The notes beneath the pieces are model-generated. The model saw only the letters and a program-made list of their open reading frames with translations. It was not told the DNA's origin and did not search any database. The translations under genes and the position numbers were made by a program. 64,000 nucleotides of DNA from Streptomyces aculeolatus (lineage in GTDB: Bacteria; Actinomycetota; Actinomycetes; Streptomycetales; Streptomycetaceae). This document shows positions 54,725 through 63,221 of the stretch, piece after piece (position 1 is the stretch's first letter; each line of letters begins with the position of its first letter). Where the stretch lies: NCBI RefSeq assembly GCF_020400605.1, contig NZ_JAINRD010000022.1, positions 62,001 through 126,000 of the forward strand, in the 5' to 3' direction.

Positions 54725-55039
54725 TCATGCCTGACCGGTGTCGAAGTGGCTGATGCGGTCGCCGTCGACGGTGAAGGACCACCGGGTGCGCATGCCGCCC
54801 CAGGTGGAGTTCGAGTACGTGGCCACGAGCGACCGGCCGTCCGCGGCGACGGACTCGACGTCCATGTGGCCGGCGGAGGAGAAGATCTCCTTGTCGGTCC
54901 AGGCGGCGAGGTCGCGTTCGCTGCCGTCGTCGGTCATGGTCGCGTCGTCGGTGAGGAGCGCGAAGAACGCGTCCCTGTCGCCGGCGTTGAGCGCCGCGAC
55001 GAAGGCGGCCACGACGGGGTCGGTGAGCTGGGCGGCCAT
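54725..55039 (-). CDS. SnoaL/NTF2-like small protein
   Basis: A 104-residue cone-shaped alpha+beta barrel protein (VAAFVAALNAGDRDAFFALL at ~9-28, then MTDDGSERDLAAW and RWSFTVDGDRISHFDTGQ). Proteins of this fold act as small-molecule isomerases, cyclases or binding proteins; the pocket chemistry cannot be read here. The ATG at 55039 has GGAGG upstream and is preferred over the longer frame. Confidence 0.82.
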   Translation of the reverse strand: MAAQLTDPVVAAFVAALNAGDRDAFFALLTDDATMTDDGSERDLAAWTDKEIFSSAGHMDVESVAADGRSLVATYSNSTWGGMRTRWSFTVDGDRISHFDTGQA

Positions 55040-55249
55040 GGGGCACCTCCGGGTTCGCTGCCGTGCGCGCACGCGCCGCGTGCGCCACCCACGGCGCCAT
55101 TGTCCCGCCGGCGGGCCCGCCCCGCAGGTCGTGCCCGCGGCCGCCGGACGGCCCGCGCCGGGCCGTCCCGGGCACGCCCGCCCCGCGCGCGGCCGGCCCG
55201 TACCCGGACCCGCCCGGTTTCAGGGCGCCCGCACCCGACCCGCCCGCGC

Positions 55250-55900
55250 TCACGCCGCCCGCTTCACCCCCTCCACCACCACGTCCGCAACCGAGGCGTA
55301 GAACGCCACGTACCCCGCCAGCGGCGCCACCTCGTGGAACGGCTCCTCGTACGACCACGCCACGTCCGCGCGCTCCGGCGTGCCCGCGCCGCGGTACGTC
55401 CGGTACGACGCGAAGCCCTTGTACGGGCACCCCGTCCGCGTCGGCGTGGGCTCGAACAGCTCCAGCCGCACGTCCTCGGGCGGCAGGTAGAACTGCGCCG
55501 GCAGCCCCGTCTCGAAGACCGCCAGCGGCCTGCGGGACTCGGCGACCGGTTGCCCGTCGATCGAGACCCGCACGTGCCGCGCGCTGCGCACGGTGTCCAC
55601 CCGGTGGTACGGGTCCCGGGGGCCCACCGGCAGCTCCTCGTCCTCCTCGAACCAGCGGTCCAGCGCCGACCACCGCACCGACACGTGGCCGGCCAGCTCC
55701 GCGTCCCCGTCGTACGTCCGCACCGCGTCCGGCACGAGGTCGGTGCGCACGTCGCCGCGCGGGAAGGCGTACGTCACATACGGCTGGCCGGCCTCCCGGA
55801 CCAGCAGCGGCGCCCCGCTGTCGACGACGAGTTCGCCGCCGAGCCTGCCGCGCACCCGGCGCTCGCTCGGCTCCCAGGTCCTGGTCTCGAAGATCGGCAT
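55250..55900 (-). CDS. DUF427 protein with two tandem domains
   Basis: A 216-residue protein in which the DUF427 pattern appears twice: around 18-100 (GELVVDSGAPLLVREAG, RTDLVPDAVRTYDGD) and 115-205 (RVSIDGQPVAESRRPLAVFETG, YLPPEDV, CPYKGFASYRTY, AWSYEEP). DUF427 proteins are widespread in actinobacteria and have no firmly known activity. AGGTAGGA precedes the ATG at 55900. Confidence 0.85.
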   Translation of the reverse strand: MPIFETRTWEPSERRVRGRLGGELVVDSGAPLLVREAGQPYVTYAFPRGDVRTDLVPDAVRTYDGDAELAGHVSVRWSALDRWFEEDEELPVGPRDPYHRVDTVRSARHVRVSIDGQPVAESRRPLAVFETGLPAQFYLPPEDVRLELFEPTPTRTGCPYKGFASYRTYRGAGTPERADVAWSYEEPFHEVAPLAGYVAFYASVADVVVEGVKRAA

Positions 55901-56096
55901 CGTTCCTACCTCTCGGCGGTCAAAATCTGTCAAAGCCTGTCAGTGCCAACACCCGCCGCGGACCGGGACTTCCCGCCCGGGAGCGCGGTCGTGCGCGCCC
56001 CGGCGTACGTGGTCCGCGGGCCGTCCGCAGGTCGCCTCCGGGGCGCCCACCGTTGCGGAGCAGGGCATTCCGCCAGCGATCCGATCGCGGACTTCC

Positions 56097-56147
56097 TTGA
56101 CACTCCCGATTGGTATAGGCCAGTATCCGGCATTGGTCTGTACCAAG
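56097..56147 (+). promoter_or_regulatory. Promoter with two DasR-like dre sites upstream of the GH3 gene
   Basis: TTGACA (56097-56102) with CAGTAT 18 bp on (56121-56126). ATTGGTATAGGCCAGT (56109-56124) matches 13 of 16 bases of the dre consensus ACTGGTCTAGACCAGT. ATTGGTCTGTACCAAG (56132-56147) matches 11 of 16. The site centres are 23 bp apart. The remainder of the 55901-56266 gap shows no other feature. Confidence 0.65.
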
Positions 56148-56266
56148 TCTTTCCATGCCACGTCAGCCCGTTCCGACACACCTTGCACTCCACTCGCACC
56201 CGTCGCGCGCCCGGCCCCGCAGTCCGCCGCGGCCGCCGTCCCGCCCCTGCTCCCGCGGAGGTCTCC

Positions 56267-57805
56267 ATGGCAGCCAACAACCCCGAACTCGCCCGGCTGG
56301 CCAACTCGGTTCTCCAGCCCGGGTTCGTGGGCACGACCGCGCCCGACTGGCTGCGCCGCAGAATCGGCGAAGGACTGGCGTCCGTGGTGCTCTTCGGCCG
56401 CAACATCGTCGACCCCGAGCAGGTCGCCGCGCTCACCGCCGCGCTGCGCGCCGAGAACCCCGACCTGATCATCGCCATCGACGAGGAGGCCGGCGACGTC
56501 ACCCGGATCGAGGCCGGCACCGGCGCCACCCGCCCCGGCAACCTCGCCCTCGGCGCCGTCGACGACGTCGAGCTGACCGAGCAGGTCGCGTACGACATCG
56601 GCCGCCAGCTGCACGCCATGGGCGTTTCGCTCAACTACGCCCCCTCCGCCGACGTCAACTCCAACCCCAAGAACCCCGTCATCGGCGTCCGCGCCTTCGG
56701 CGCCCGCACCGACCTCGTCTGCCGGCACACCGCCGCCTGGATCCGCGGCCTGCAGTCCGCCGGCGTCGCCGCCTGCGCCAAGCACTTCCCCGGCCACGGC
56801 GACACCAGCGTCGACTCCCACCACGGCCTCCCGCACGTCGCCGCCGACGCCCGCGAGATCGCCCGCACCGCGCTGCCGCCGTTCACCGCCGCCATGGAGG
56901 CCGGCGTACGCACCGTCATGACGGCGCACATGCTCATCCCCGCCTACGACGACAGCCTCCCCGCCACCCTCAGCCCGCGCATCATCCGCGACCTGCTCCG
57001 CGACGAGCTCGGCTTCACCGGTCTCGTCGTCACCGACGGCATCGAAATGGGCGCCGTCTCCGACCTGTACGGCATCGGCGGCGCCACCGTCCGCGCCCTC
57101 GCCGGCGGCGTCGACGCCGTGTGCGTCGGCGGCGAGAACGCCGCGGAGTCCGTCGCCACCGACCTGACCGACGCCATCGTCGCCGCCGTGCACGACGGCA
57201 GCCTGCCCGAGGAACGGCTCGTCGAAGCCGCCGCCCGGGTACACGAGTTCGCCGCCTGGTCCGCCGCGCTGACCCGCAGCGTCCCGGCCGGCGACCCCCG
57301 CGGCGGCGACGGGGCCGACCACCAGATCGGCCTCGTCGCCGCCCGCCGCGCCGTCCGGGTCCACCACGACCCGGCGGGCCCGGCCCGCTTCCCGCTCGTC
57401 GGCGATCCGCACGTCGTCGAGTTCTCCCCCGTCACCAGCCTCGCCATCGACGGCCGTACGCCCTGGGGCGTCGCCGACCCGCTGCGCGCCCTGCGCCCCG
57501 GCACCACGTCGGTGCGCATCGGCGAGTCCGAGCTGACCGGCGCCGCCGGCGCCGCGGACGTGCTCGACGGGCAGGCACTGCGCCCGGCCGACGGCCGCGA
57601 GCTGGTCGTCGTCGTCCGCGACGCCGCCCGCCACCCGTGGATGTGGCAGGCCCTGGCCGACCTGGTGCGGCGCCGGCCCGACGCGCTCGTCGTCGAGATG
57701 GGCCTGCCCGCCGAGGACCGGCTCGGCGCCGTGCACCTGTCGACCCACGGTGCCACGCGCGTCTCCGGCATCGCCGCGGCCGAGGTCCTCACCGGCGCGG
57801 TGTGA
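56267..57805 (+). CDS. GH3 beta-N-acetylhexosaminidase (NagZ type)
   Basis: A 512-residue cytoplasmic-looking enzyme without a signal peptide. The TIM barrel (~20-330) has the NagZ signature KHFPGHGDT (from K172) and DSH (D183-H185), the catalytic acid/base dyad of bacterial beta-N-acetylglucosaminidases. The nucleophile is D257 in VTDGIEMG. A GH3 C-terminal alpha/beta domain (~360-512) follows. It should remove GlcNAc from chitin oligomers or muropeptides. GGAGG precedes the ATG. Two dre-like sites at its promoter suggest control by the GlcNAc regulator DasR. The dioxygenase gene follows after 40 bp. Confidence 0.9.
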   Translation: MAANNPELARLANSVLQPGFVGTTAPDWLRRRIGEGLASVVLFGRNIVDPEQVAALTAALRAENPDLIIAIDEEAGDVTRIEAGTGATRPGNLALGAVDDVELTEQVAYDIGRQLHAMGVSLNYAPSADVNSNPKNPVIGVRAFGARTDLVCRHTAAWIRGLQSAGVAACAKHFPGHGDTSVDSHHGLPHVAADAREIARTALPPFTAAMEAGVRTVMTAHMLIPAYDDSLPATLSPRIIRDLLRDELGFTGLVVTDGIEMGAVSDLYGIGGATVRALAGGVDAVCVGGENAAESVATDLTDAIVAAVHDGSLPEERLVEAAARVHEFAAWSAALTRSVPAGDPRGGDGADHQIGLVAARRAVRVHHDPAGPARFPLVGDPHVVEFSPVTSLAIDGRTPWGVADPLRALRPGTTSVRIGESELTGAAGAADVLDGQALRPADGRELVVVVRDAARHPWMWQALADLVRRRPDALVVEMGLPAEDRLGAVHLSTHGATRVSGIAAAEVLTGAV

Positions 57806-57845
57806 CGGCCGCACGCAACACGGTTCCACCTCTGGAGGACGTTCC

Positions 57846-58964
57846 ATGGCCGACCCCGGCCCGTACCTGTACCGTGCCGCTTCCGACACCCCGTACTTCA
57901 GCGCCGACGGCGAGTCCTACCTCGCCCGCACCCCGTTACGCGACATCCGCAAGTCCCGTCCGCTGCGCGTGCTGTCCGAGGAGGACTACGCCTTCTGGCA
58001 GACCTACGGCTACGTCGTGGTCAAAGAGGCGATACCCGCGGAAGCCGCCGCCCTCCTCCTCGACTTCGCCTGGGACTTCCAGGGCCTGGACCCCGACCGC
58101 CCCGAGACCTGGTACGAGGACCGCGAGTTCCGCTCCGACCTCGACCGCGACCTGCACGTCTACGGCTTCGTCGAGGCGTACCAGCACCAGCTGATCTGGG
58201 ACAGCCGCCAGACCCGGCGCGTCTACGACGCCTTCGCCGACGTGTGGGACTGCGACGAGCTGTGGGTGACCCTCGACCGCCTGAATCTCAACCCGCCCAA
58301 CGTCGGCAACCGCAGCCGCACCCTCATCGAGCCCACCGACACCGGCTTCGACATCGAGCTGCACTGGGACGTCGACACCACCCTCGCCGTCCTCCCGCAG
58401 CGGGTGCAGGGCATCATCGCCCTCAACGACACCGGCCCCGACCACGGCGGCTTCCAGTGCGCGCCCGACCTCTTCCGCGACTTCGAGAAGTGGAAGCTCG
58501 CGCAGCCCGCCGGCCGGGACCCGATCCGGCCGAACACCGACCGCGCCGAGTTCCCCGTCGTACGCCCCGAACTGGCCGCGGGCGACCTGCTCATCTGGAA
58601 CGGGCTGCTGGCCCACGGCGTCGCCGCGAACGCCTCCGACAGGGGCGTACGCGCCGTGCAGTACCTCGCGATGATGCCCGCCCTGGAGGAGCACGAGCGG
58701 CTGCGCCGCTCGCGCGTCGAGTCCTGGCGCACCCTGAGCACGCCCGACTGGAACGCCACCCTCCTCGGCGACGCCCGCCGGCACGAGGCCGAGCGGTACG
58801 GGCCGGCCGAGCTGACCGGCCTCGGCCGCAAGCTCCTCGGGGCCGACTCCTGGCGCACCGCTGCGCCGGACACCGGGACACAGGAGGCCGGGGCGCACGC
58901 GGCCGGGGCACAGGCGGACGGGACGGCACGGACCGGGGAGCGGGCGTGGCACGCATCTGCCTGA
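57846..58964 (+). CDS. PhyH-type Fe(II)/2-oxoglutarate dioxygenase, TTA-containing
   Basis: A 372-residue enzyme with the jelly-roll dioxygenase facial triad: H173 and D175 in ELHWDVD, distal H257 in LLAHGVA, and R269 in RGVRAVQ for 2-oxoglutarate. VVVKEAIPAEAAALLLDFAW near 60-80 is the usual PhyH start. It most likely hydroxylates an amino acid- or polyol-like intermediate. A TTA codon at 57936-57938 (residue 31) makes its translation a likely bldA-dependent step. It ends in an Ala/Gly/Thr-rich tail and overlaps the next gene by 19 bp, leading the coupled operon. Confidence 0.85.
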   Translation: MADPGPYLYRAASDTPYFSADGESYLARTPLRDIRKSRPLRVLSEEDYAFWQTYGYVVVKEAIPAEAAALLLDFAWDFQGLDPDRPETWYEDREFRSDLDRDLHVYGFVEAYQHQLIWDSRQTRRVYDAFADVWDCDELWVTLDRLNLNPPNVGNRSRTLIEPTDTGFDIELHWDVDTTLAVLPQRVQGIIALNDTGPDHGGFQCAPDLFRDFEKWKLAQPAGRDPIRPNTDRAEFPVVRPELAAGDLLIWNGLLAHGVAANASDRGVRAVQYLAMMPALEEHERLRRSRVESWRTLSTPDWNATLLGDARRHEAERYGPAELTGLGRKLLGADSWRTAAPDTGTQEAGAHAAGAQADGTARTGERAWHASA

Positions 58965-60259
58965 CGCTGCCCACCAACCGCGCCTGCGCGGCCACCATCG
59001 CCGCCGTCCACGAGGAAGCCGCCCACGCCGCCGCCCACTTCGGCGCCGAGGTCCACTTCCTGGTCCTCGACTCCGCCGACGAGCGCGACCGCGCCGGCCA
59101 CGCGGCCGCCGTCGCCGGGCTGCCGCCGGTGCCCGGTGTCGTCGTGCACCACCTCGGCGAGGCGGAGCAGCGGGCCTTCCTCACCGCCGCGCTCCGCCGC
59201 GCCCGGGTCGCGGGCGCCGCGAAGCTGCTGCGCATGCTGCTGCCCGACGCCGTCTCGTACGGCGCCTGCACCGACCGCGCGTTCCTGCTCGCCGCCGCTC
59301 TCGGCTGCGCCTCGGTGCACCGCCGGGACTCCGACAGCCGCTACCAGACCGCCGCCGGCCGGCCCGTCTTCCCCGTCCACCACGAACTGGCCACCCTGGG
59401 CCGGCCCGCCGCCGAGGCGGCCCGGCGGGTGGACGCCGACGCGCTGAACCCGCTGCACGGCCACAAGCCGGTCTCCCTCGTCGGCGCGTCCTTCGTCGGC
59501 GAGATGTCCGTCGACATCGCGGAGATCCACGACCTCGACCCCGCCGTCTACCACGACGTCGTCAGCCTCTGGGCGCCGCCCGACTGGCCGGAGGAGCGCA
59601 AGCGGGCGCTGGTCGAGGAGTCCTTCAAGGGCGCGGGCACCGAGCCGTTCGGCGGCGACCACGCCGTCCTCGGCGCCGTCGACCCCATGCGCGTCGACAT
59701 GTGCAACGTCGCCTTCCACCGCGGCGTGTACGAGGCCGTCCCGCTGCCGCCCGCCACCGACACCATCGGCAGTGACTACTTCCTCCTCCACCTCGTCCAC
59801 GACGCCACCCTGCCCGGCGTCCTGCACAACCGGCACATCGTCAACTACCACACCGACGAGCGGAAGACCGGCGCCGGCTTCACCGCCTACCAGCTGCGGT
59901 TCGCCAAGTTCCTGCTGTCGATGCTCTACTTCAACTTCGTCTACGGCGAACTGGCCGCCGCCGGCCCCGCGCTCCTCGACGGCCGGCACCGCCTGCGCGC
60001 CGCCGCCGTCGGCGAACTGGCCGCGCGCAGCACCCGGCTGGACCGCGACGAGAACGTCATGCGGCTGACGGCCCTGGAGATCGCGTACCGCAAGCTCGGC
60101 GGCAGATACGCCGAGTTCGCCGGCGTGCTCGCCGCCCGCGGCCGGGACCTGCTGGAAGAGGCCCGCCGCGACATGGCCGACTTCGCGCTCCTGATCGCCG
60201 CGTGGGGGCCGCTGGTACGGGCGAGCGCGGCGACCGGCCTGCCGGGGACCGCGCGGTGA
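58946..60259 (+). CDS. Glycosyltransferase-like protein of an uncharacterised family (DUF6271-like?)
   Basis: A 437-residue cytoplasmic protein without transmembrane segments. ARICLTLPTNR at the N-terminus, a Rossmann-like first half and HRRDSDSR (D128, D130) recall the DxD metal site of GT-A glycosyltransferases. The C-terminal half has FKGAGTEPFGGDHAVLG, DTIGSDYF and KTGAGFTAYQ segments and an all-helical end. I cannot match it to a named enzyme with certainty; the family name DUF6271 is from memory. The GTG start has GGGGAG five bases upstream and lies inside the dioxygenase gene end; its own stop overlaps the decarboxylase start. Confidence 0.65.
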   Translation: MARICLTLPTNRACAATIAAVHEEAAHAAAHFGAEVHFLVLDSADERDRAGHAAAVAGLPPVPGVVVHHLGEAEQRAFLTAALRRARVAGAAKLLRMLLPDAVSYGACTDRAFLLAAALGCASVHRRDSDSRYQTAAGRPVFPVHHELATLGRPAAEAARRVDADALNPLHGHKPVSLVGASFVGEMSVDIAEIHDLDPAVYHDVVSLWAPPDWPEERKRALVEESFKGAGTEPFGGDHAVLGAVDPMRVDMCNVAFHRGVYEAVPLPPATDTIGSDYFLLHLVHDATLPGVLHNRHIVNYHTDERKTGAGFTAYQLRFAKFLLSMLYFNFVYGELAAAGPALLDGRHRLRAAAVGELAARSTRLDRDENVMRLTALEIAYRKLGGRYAEFAGVLAARGRDLLEEARRDMADFALLIAAWGPLVRASAATGLPGTAR

Positions 60260-61485
60260 CCGCAGCGGTACGGCCCCCGCAGCCGGCCCCGCCGGCGCCC
60301 CCCGCGACGGCTTCCGCCGTCACCGCGCGGCTGCGCGCCGCGCTCGCCGCCGCCGAGGACGACCGGATCATCTACGACCTGCCCGGCATCGAGGAGCGCT
60401 ACGACGAACTGCTGCGCCGGCTGCCCGGCGTCGACGTCAGCTTTGCGATGAAGGCGTGCCCCGTCGACGAGGTGCTGGCCCGGCTGGCGGAGAAGGGCGC
60501 CGGGTTCGACGCCGCCAGCCCCGGCGAGGTCGAGCAGGCGCTGTCCGCGGGCGCGCCCGCGGCCCGTATCCACTACGGCAACACCGTCAAGTCCGACCGC
60601 GGCATCCTCGCCGCGCGCCGCCTCGGCGTCCACGACTTCGCCACCGACAGCACCGAGGACGTCATGGCCCTCGCGGCACTCGCCCCCGGCGCACGGGTGT
60701 TCTGCCGGCTGGCCACCACCGGCGAGGGCGCGCTGTGGGGGCTCAGCCGCAAGTTCGGCTGCACCCCCGACGAGGCGGTGCGGGTGCTCGCGGGCGCCCG
60801 GGCCGCGGGCCTGACGCCCGCGGGCCTGTCCGTGCACGTCGGCTCGCAGCAGATGACGGCCGCGGCGTGGCGCCGCGCGTTCGACACCTTCGCGGACGTG
60901 CTGGCGGCCCTCGCCCGGCGGGGCATCCACCTCGACCACGTCAACCTCGGCGGCGGCCTGCCCGCCCTCGGCTACCGCGACCTGCGCGGCCGGCCGCTGG
61001 TGCCCGAGCTGGACGAGACGTTCGCGACGATCCGCGCCGGCATGGCGCGGCTGCGCGCCGCCGCCCGCGGCCCGCTGCGCTTCGTCGTCGAGCCGGGCCG
61101 CCACCTGGTCGCCGACCAAGGCGCGATCCGGGCGCACGTCGCGCGCCTCTCCTCGCGCCGGCACGCGGACGGCGAGCGGGGCTACTGGCTCTTCCTGAGC
61201 TGCGGCAAGTTCAACGGCCTCTACGAGGTCGACCAGTTGCAGTACCCGCTGGTGTTCCCCTCCCACGGCGACGCCGCCGAGCTGGTGCCGGCGGTCGTCG
61301 CCGGGCCCACCTGCGACAGCGACGACGTCGTGGCGCAGGGCCGCGTACCGGTCCAGGTGCCCAGGGCGGCCGCGTCCGGGGACCCGGTGTGGATCCTGTC
61401 CAGCGGCGCGTACGCCGTCAGTTACATGACCCGGGGGTTCAACGGCTATGGCCCGCTACCGCACACCTGCCTGCGCGCCGGCTGA
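60256..61485 (+). CDS. Fold-type III PLP-dependent decarboxylase (ornithine/DAP decarboxylase-like)
   Basis: A 409-residue alanine-racemase-fold enzyme. The PLP lysine is K66 in FAMKACP, followed by HVGSQ, GGGLP (PLP phosphate binding) and EPGR. C353 in GPTCDSDD is the active-site Cys of this clade. The family decarboxylates ornithine, lysine, arginine, diaminopimelate or carrier-bound amino acids such as glutamyl-ACP (BtrK); which applies here is unknown. The first ~20 residues are Pro/Ala-rich. Overlapping GTGA with the preceding gene and a 1-bp gap to the next one show it belongs to the same operon. Confidence 0.87.
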   Translation: MTAAVRPPQPAPPAPPATASAVTARLRAALAAAEDDRIIYDLPGIEERYDELLRRLPGVDVSFAMKACPVDEVLARLAEKGAGFDAASPGEVEQALSAGAPAARIHYGNTVKSDRGILAARRLGVHDFATDSTEDVMALAALAPGARVFCRLATTGEGALWGLSRKFGCTPDEAVRVLAGARAAGLTPAGLSVHVGSQQMTAAAWRRAFDTFADVLAALARRGIHLDHVNLGGGLPALGYRDLRGRPLVPELDETFATIRAGMARLRAAARGPLRFVVEPGRHLVADQGAIRAHVARLSSRRHADGERGYWLFLSCGKFNGLYEVDQLQYPLVFPSHGDAAELVPAVVAGPTCDSDDVVAQGRVPVQVPRAAASGDPVWILSSGAYAVSYMTRGFNGYGPLPHTCLRAG

Positions 61486-61486
61486 C

Positions 61487-61990
61487 GTGCGCATCCGCCA
61501 CATCGCCGCGTACGACTGGGGCGCCATCGCCGCGCTGGAGGACCGCGCGTACGCCGACCGAGAACTCGCCGAGGGCCGGGAGGCGCTCCAGGCCCGCGGC
61601 CGGGCCTCGCCCGGCACCTGCTTCGTCCTGGACGCCGACGGCGCCCCGGAGGGCTACCTGCTGGCGCTGCCGTACCCGAGGTTCCGCTGCCCGGAGCTGC
61701 GCGGTGCGGAGGAGGCCGGGCACACGGGCGACAACCTGCACCTGCACGACATCGTCGTCGCCGAGCACCTGCGCGGCGCCGGGCTCGCGGCCCGCCTCCT
61801 GGCCCGGCTGACGGCCACCGCCCGCGCCCGGCGGTTCCGGCGGATCTCCCTCGTCGCCGTCGCCGGCACCGCCGCGTTCTGGACGCGCCGCGGCTACGGC
61901 CCGCACCCCGACGTGGCGCCCCCGGCCGGCTACGGCCCCCGGGCCGTCTACATGTCCCGGGCCGTGTCCGTGTCCAAGGAAGGGGGCTGA
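61487..61990 (+). CDS. GNAT-family acetyltransferase
   Basis: A ~167-residue GNAT protein. The acetyl-CoA loop is visible as VVAEHLRGAGLAARLL (Q/RxxGxG/A pattern), with strand and helix C-terminal parts ISLVAVAGTAAFWTRRGYG. The GTG at 61487 directly follows the decarboxylase stop; the in-frame ATG at 61448, inside that gene, is an alternative start. It probably acylates the amine product of the pathway, or gives self-resistance. Confidence 0.82.
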   Translation: MRIRHIAAYDWGAIAALEDRAYADRELAEGREALQARGRASPGTCFVLDADGAPEGYLLALPYPRFRCPELRGAEEAGHTGDNLHLHDIVVAEHLRGAGLAARLLARLTATARARRFRRISLVAVAGTAAFWTRRGYGPHPDVAPPAGYGPRAVYMSRAVSVSKEGG

Positions 61991-61995
61991 TCACG

Positions 61996-63150
61996 ATGCT
62001 GCCGATACGCGACGGGTTCCGCCGGTCCCAGGTGGCCATCGCGGCGCTCTTCTGCTTCCTGGGCTTCCAGTACGTCACATGGGTGTCCCGGCTGCCGTGG
62101 ATCAAGGACGAGCTGGACCTGACGGCGACCGAGCTGGGGCTGCTGCTCATGGCCTGCGGCGCGGGCGCGGCGGCGTCCTTCCCGCTGGTCGCCCACCTGA
62201 TGAAGGCGATGGGCGCGAAGCGGCTCGCGTTCGCCTCGGCCGGCGCCCTGCTGCTGTTCCTGCCCGCGTTCGCCGCCGCGCCCAACTACCCGGCCGCGCT
62301 CGCCGTCGTCGCCGTCGACGGCGTCGCCGTCGGCTGCCTGAACGTGGCGATGAACGCGCAGGGCGCGGCGCTGGAGCGGATCCACGAGCGCACGGCCATG
62401 GCGAAGATGCACGCCACGTTCAGCGCCGGGTCGCTGGCCGCCGCGCTGCTGGCCTCCCTCGTCCAGACCGCGACCCGGGAGCCCGCCGCGCACTTCGCGG
62501 TGGCCGCGGTGCTCCTGGTCGCCATGCTCGCCGTCGCCCGCACCGGGCTGCCGGCCGACGACGGCTTCCGGGCGCCGGAGAAGGAGCGCCGCCGCCGGCG
62601 GCTGCCGTCGCGCGTCACGCTGTGGATGGGGTGCGCGATGGCGTTCGGCACCGTCACCGAGGGCGCCATGAACGACTGGTCGACGCTCTACCTGGAGGAC
62701 GTCGCCGAGGCGGCGCCGGAGGTCGCGCCGCTGGGCATCGCGGTGGTCTCCGTGATGATGGTCGCCGCCCGCCTCTTCGCCGACGGCTGGCGCACCCGCT
62801 GGGGCGACGGGCCGGTGGTCGGGTTCGGCAGCGCGCTGGCGGGCACGGGGCTCGCCGTGGCGGTGCTCGCCGGCGGGGTGGTGCCGGCGCTGCTCGGGTT
62901 CGCCTGCGTCGGCCTCGGCGTGGCGGCCGTGACGCCGTGCGTGTACGTCGCGGCGGCCCGCGAGGGCCCCGACGCGCTGTCCCTGGTGGCGTCCATGGGC
63001 ACCACGGGGCTGCTGGGCGGGCCCGCGGTGATCGGCTTCGTCGCGGGCGCGGCCGGGCTGGCGTGGGGGATGGGCGCCGTCGCCGGGTGCGCGCTCCTCG
63101 TGTCGCTGTGCACGACGCGTATACGCTGGCCCGCGCTGAGCAACGCCTGA
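61996..63150 (+). CDS. MFS transporter, exporter candidate of the operon
   Basis: A 384-residue major facilitator with about 12 helices; LLLMACGAGAAASFPLVAHL near 49-68 and MAFGTVTEGAMNDWSTLYL near 220 resemble the YbjJ/FucP-like MFS subgroup. It starts 5 bp after the acetyltransferase stop. Export of the pathway product is the simplest role, but uptake cannot be excluded. Confidence 0.85.
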   Translation: MLPIRDGFRRSQVAIAALFCFLGFQYVTWVSRLPWIKDELDLTATELGLLLMACGAGAAASFPLVAHLMKAMGAKRLAFASAGALLLFLPAFAAAPNYPAALAVVAVDGVAVGCLNVAMNAQGAALERIHERTAMAKMHATFSAGSLAAALLASLVQTATREPAAHFAVAAVLLVAMLAVARTGLPADDGFRAPEKERRRRRLPSRVTLWMGCAMAFGTVTEGAMNDWSTLYLEDVAEAAPEVAPLGIAVVSVMMVAARLFADGWRTRWGDGPVVGFGSALAGTGLAVAVLAGGVVPALLGFACVGLGVAAVTPCVYVAAAREGPDALSLVASMGTTGLLGGPAVIGFVAGAAGLAWGMGAVAGCALLVSLCTTRIRWPALSNA

Positions 63151-63221
63151 GCGGCGCCCGGGCGCCCGCCGGCGCGAACGGGGCCCGGCGCGACGGCTGT
63201 TCGAAACGGGGGTGGGACGGC

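Noticed and set aside
55940..57889. 649-aa minus-strand open frame opposite the GH3 gene
   Set aside because: No start context, low-complexity composition, and it covers the dre-containing promoter and the KHFPGHGDT-bearing enzyme gene.
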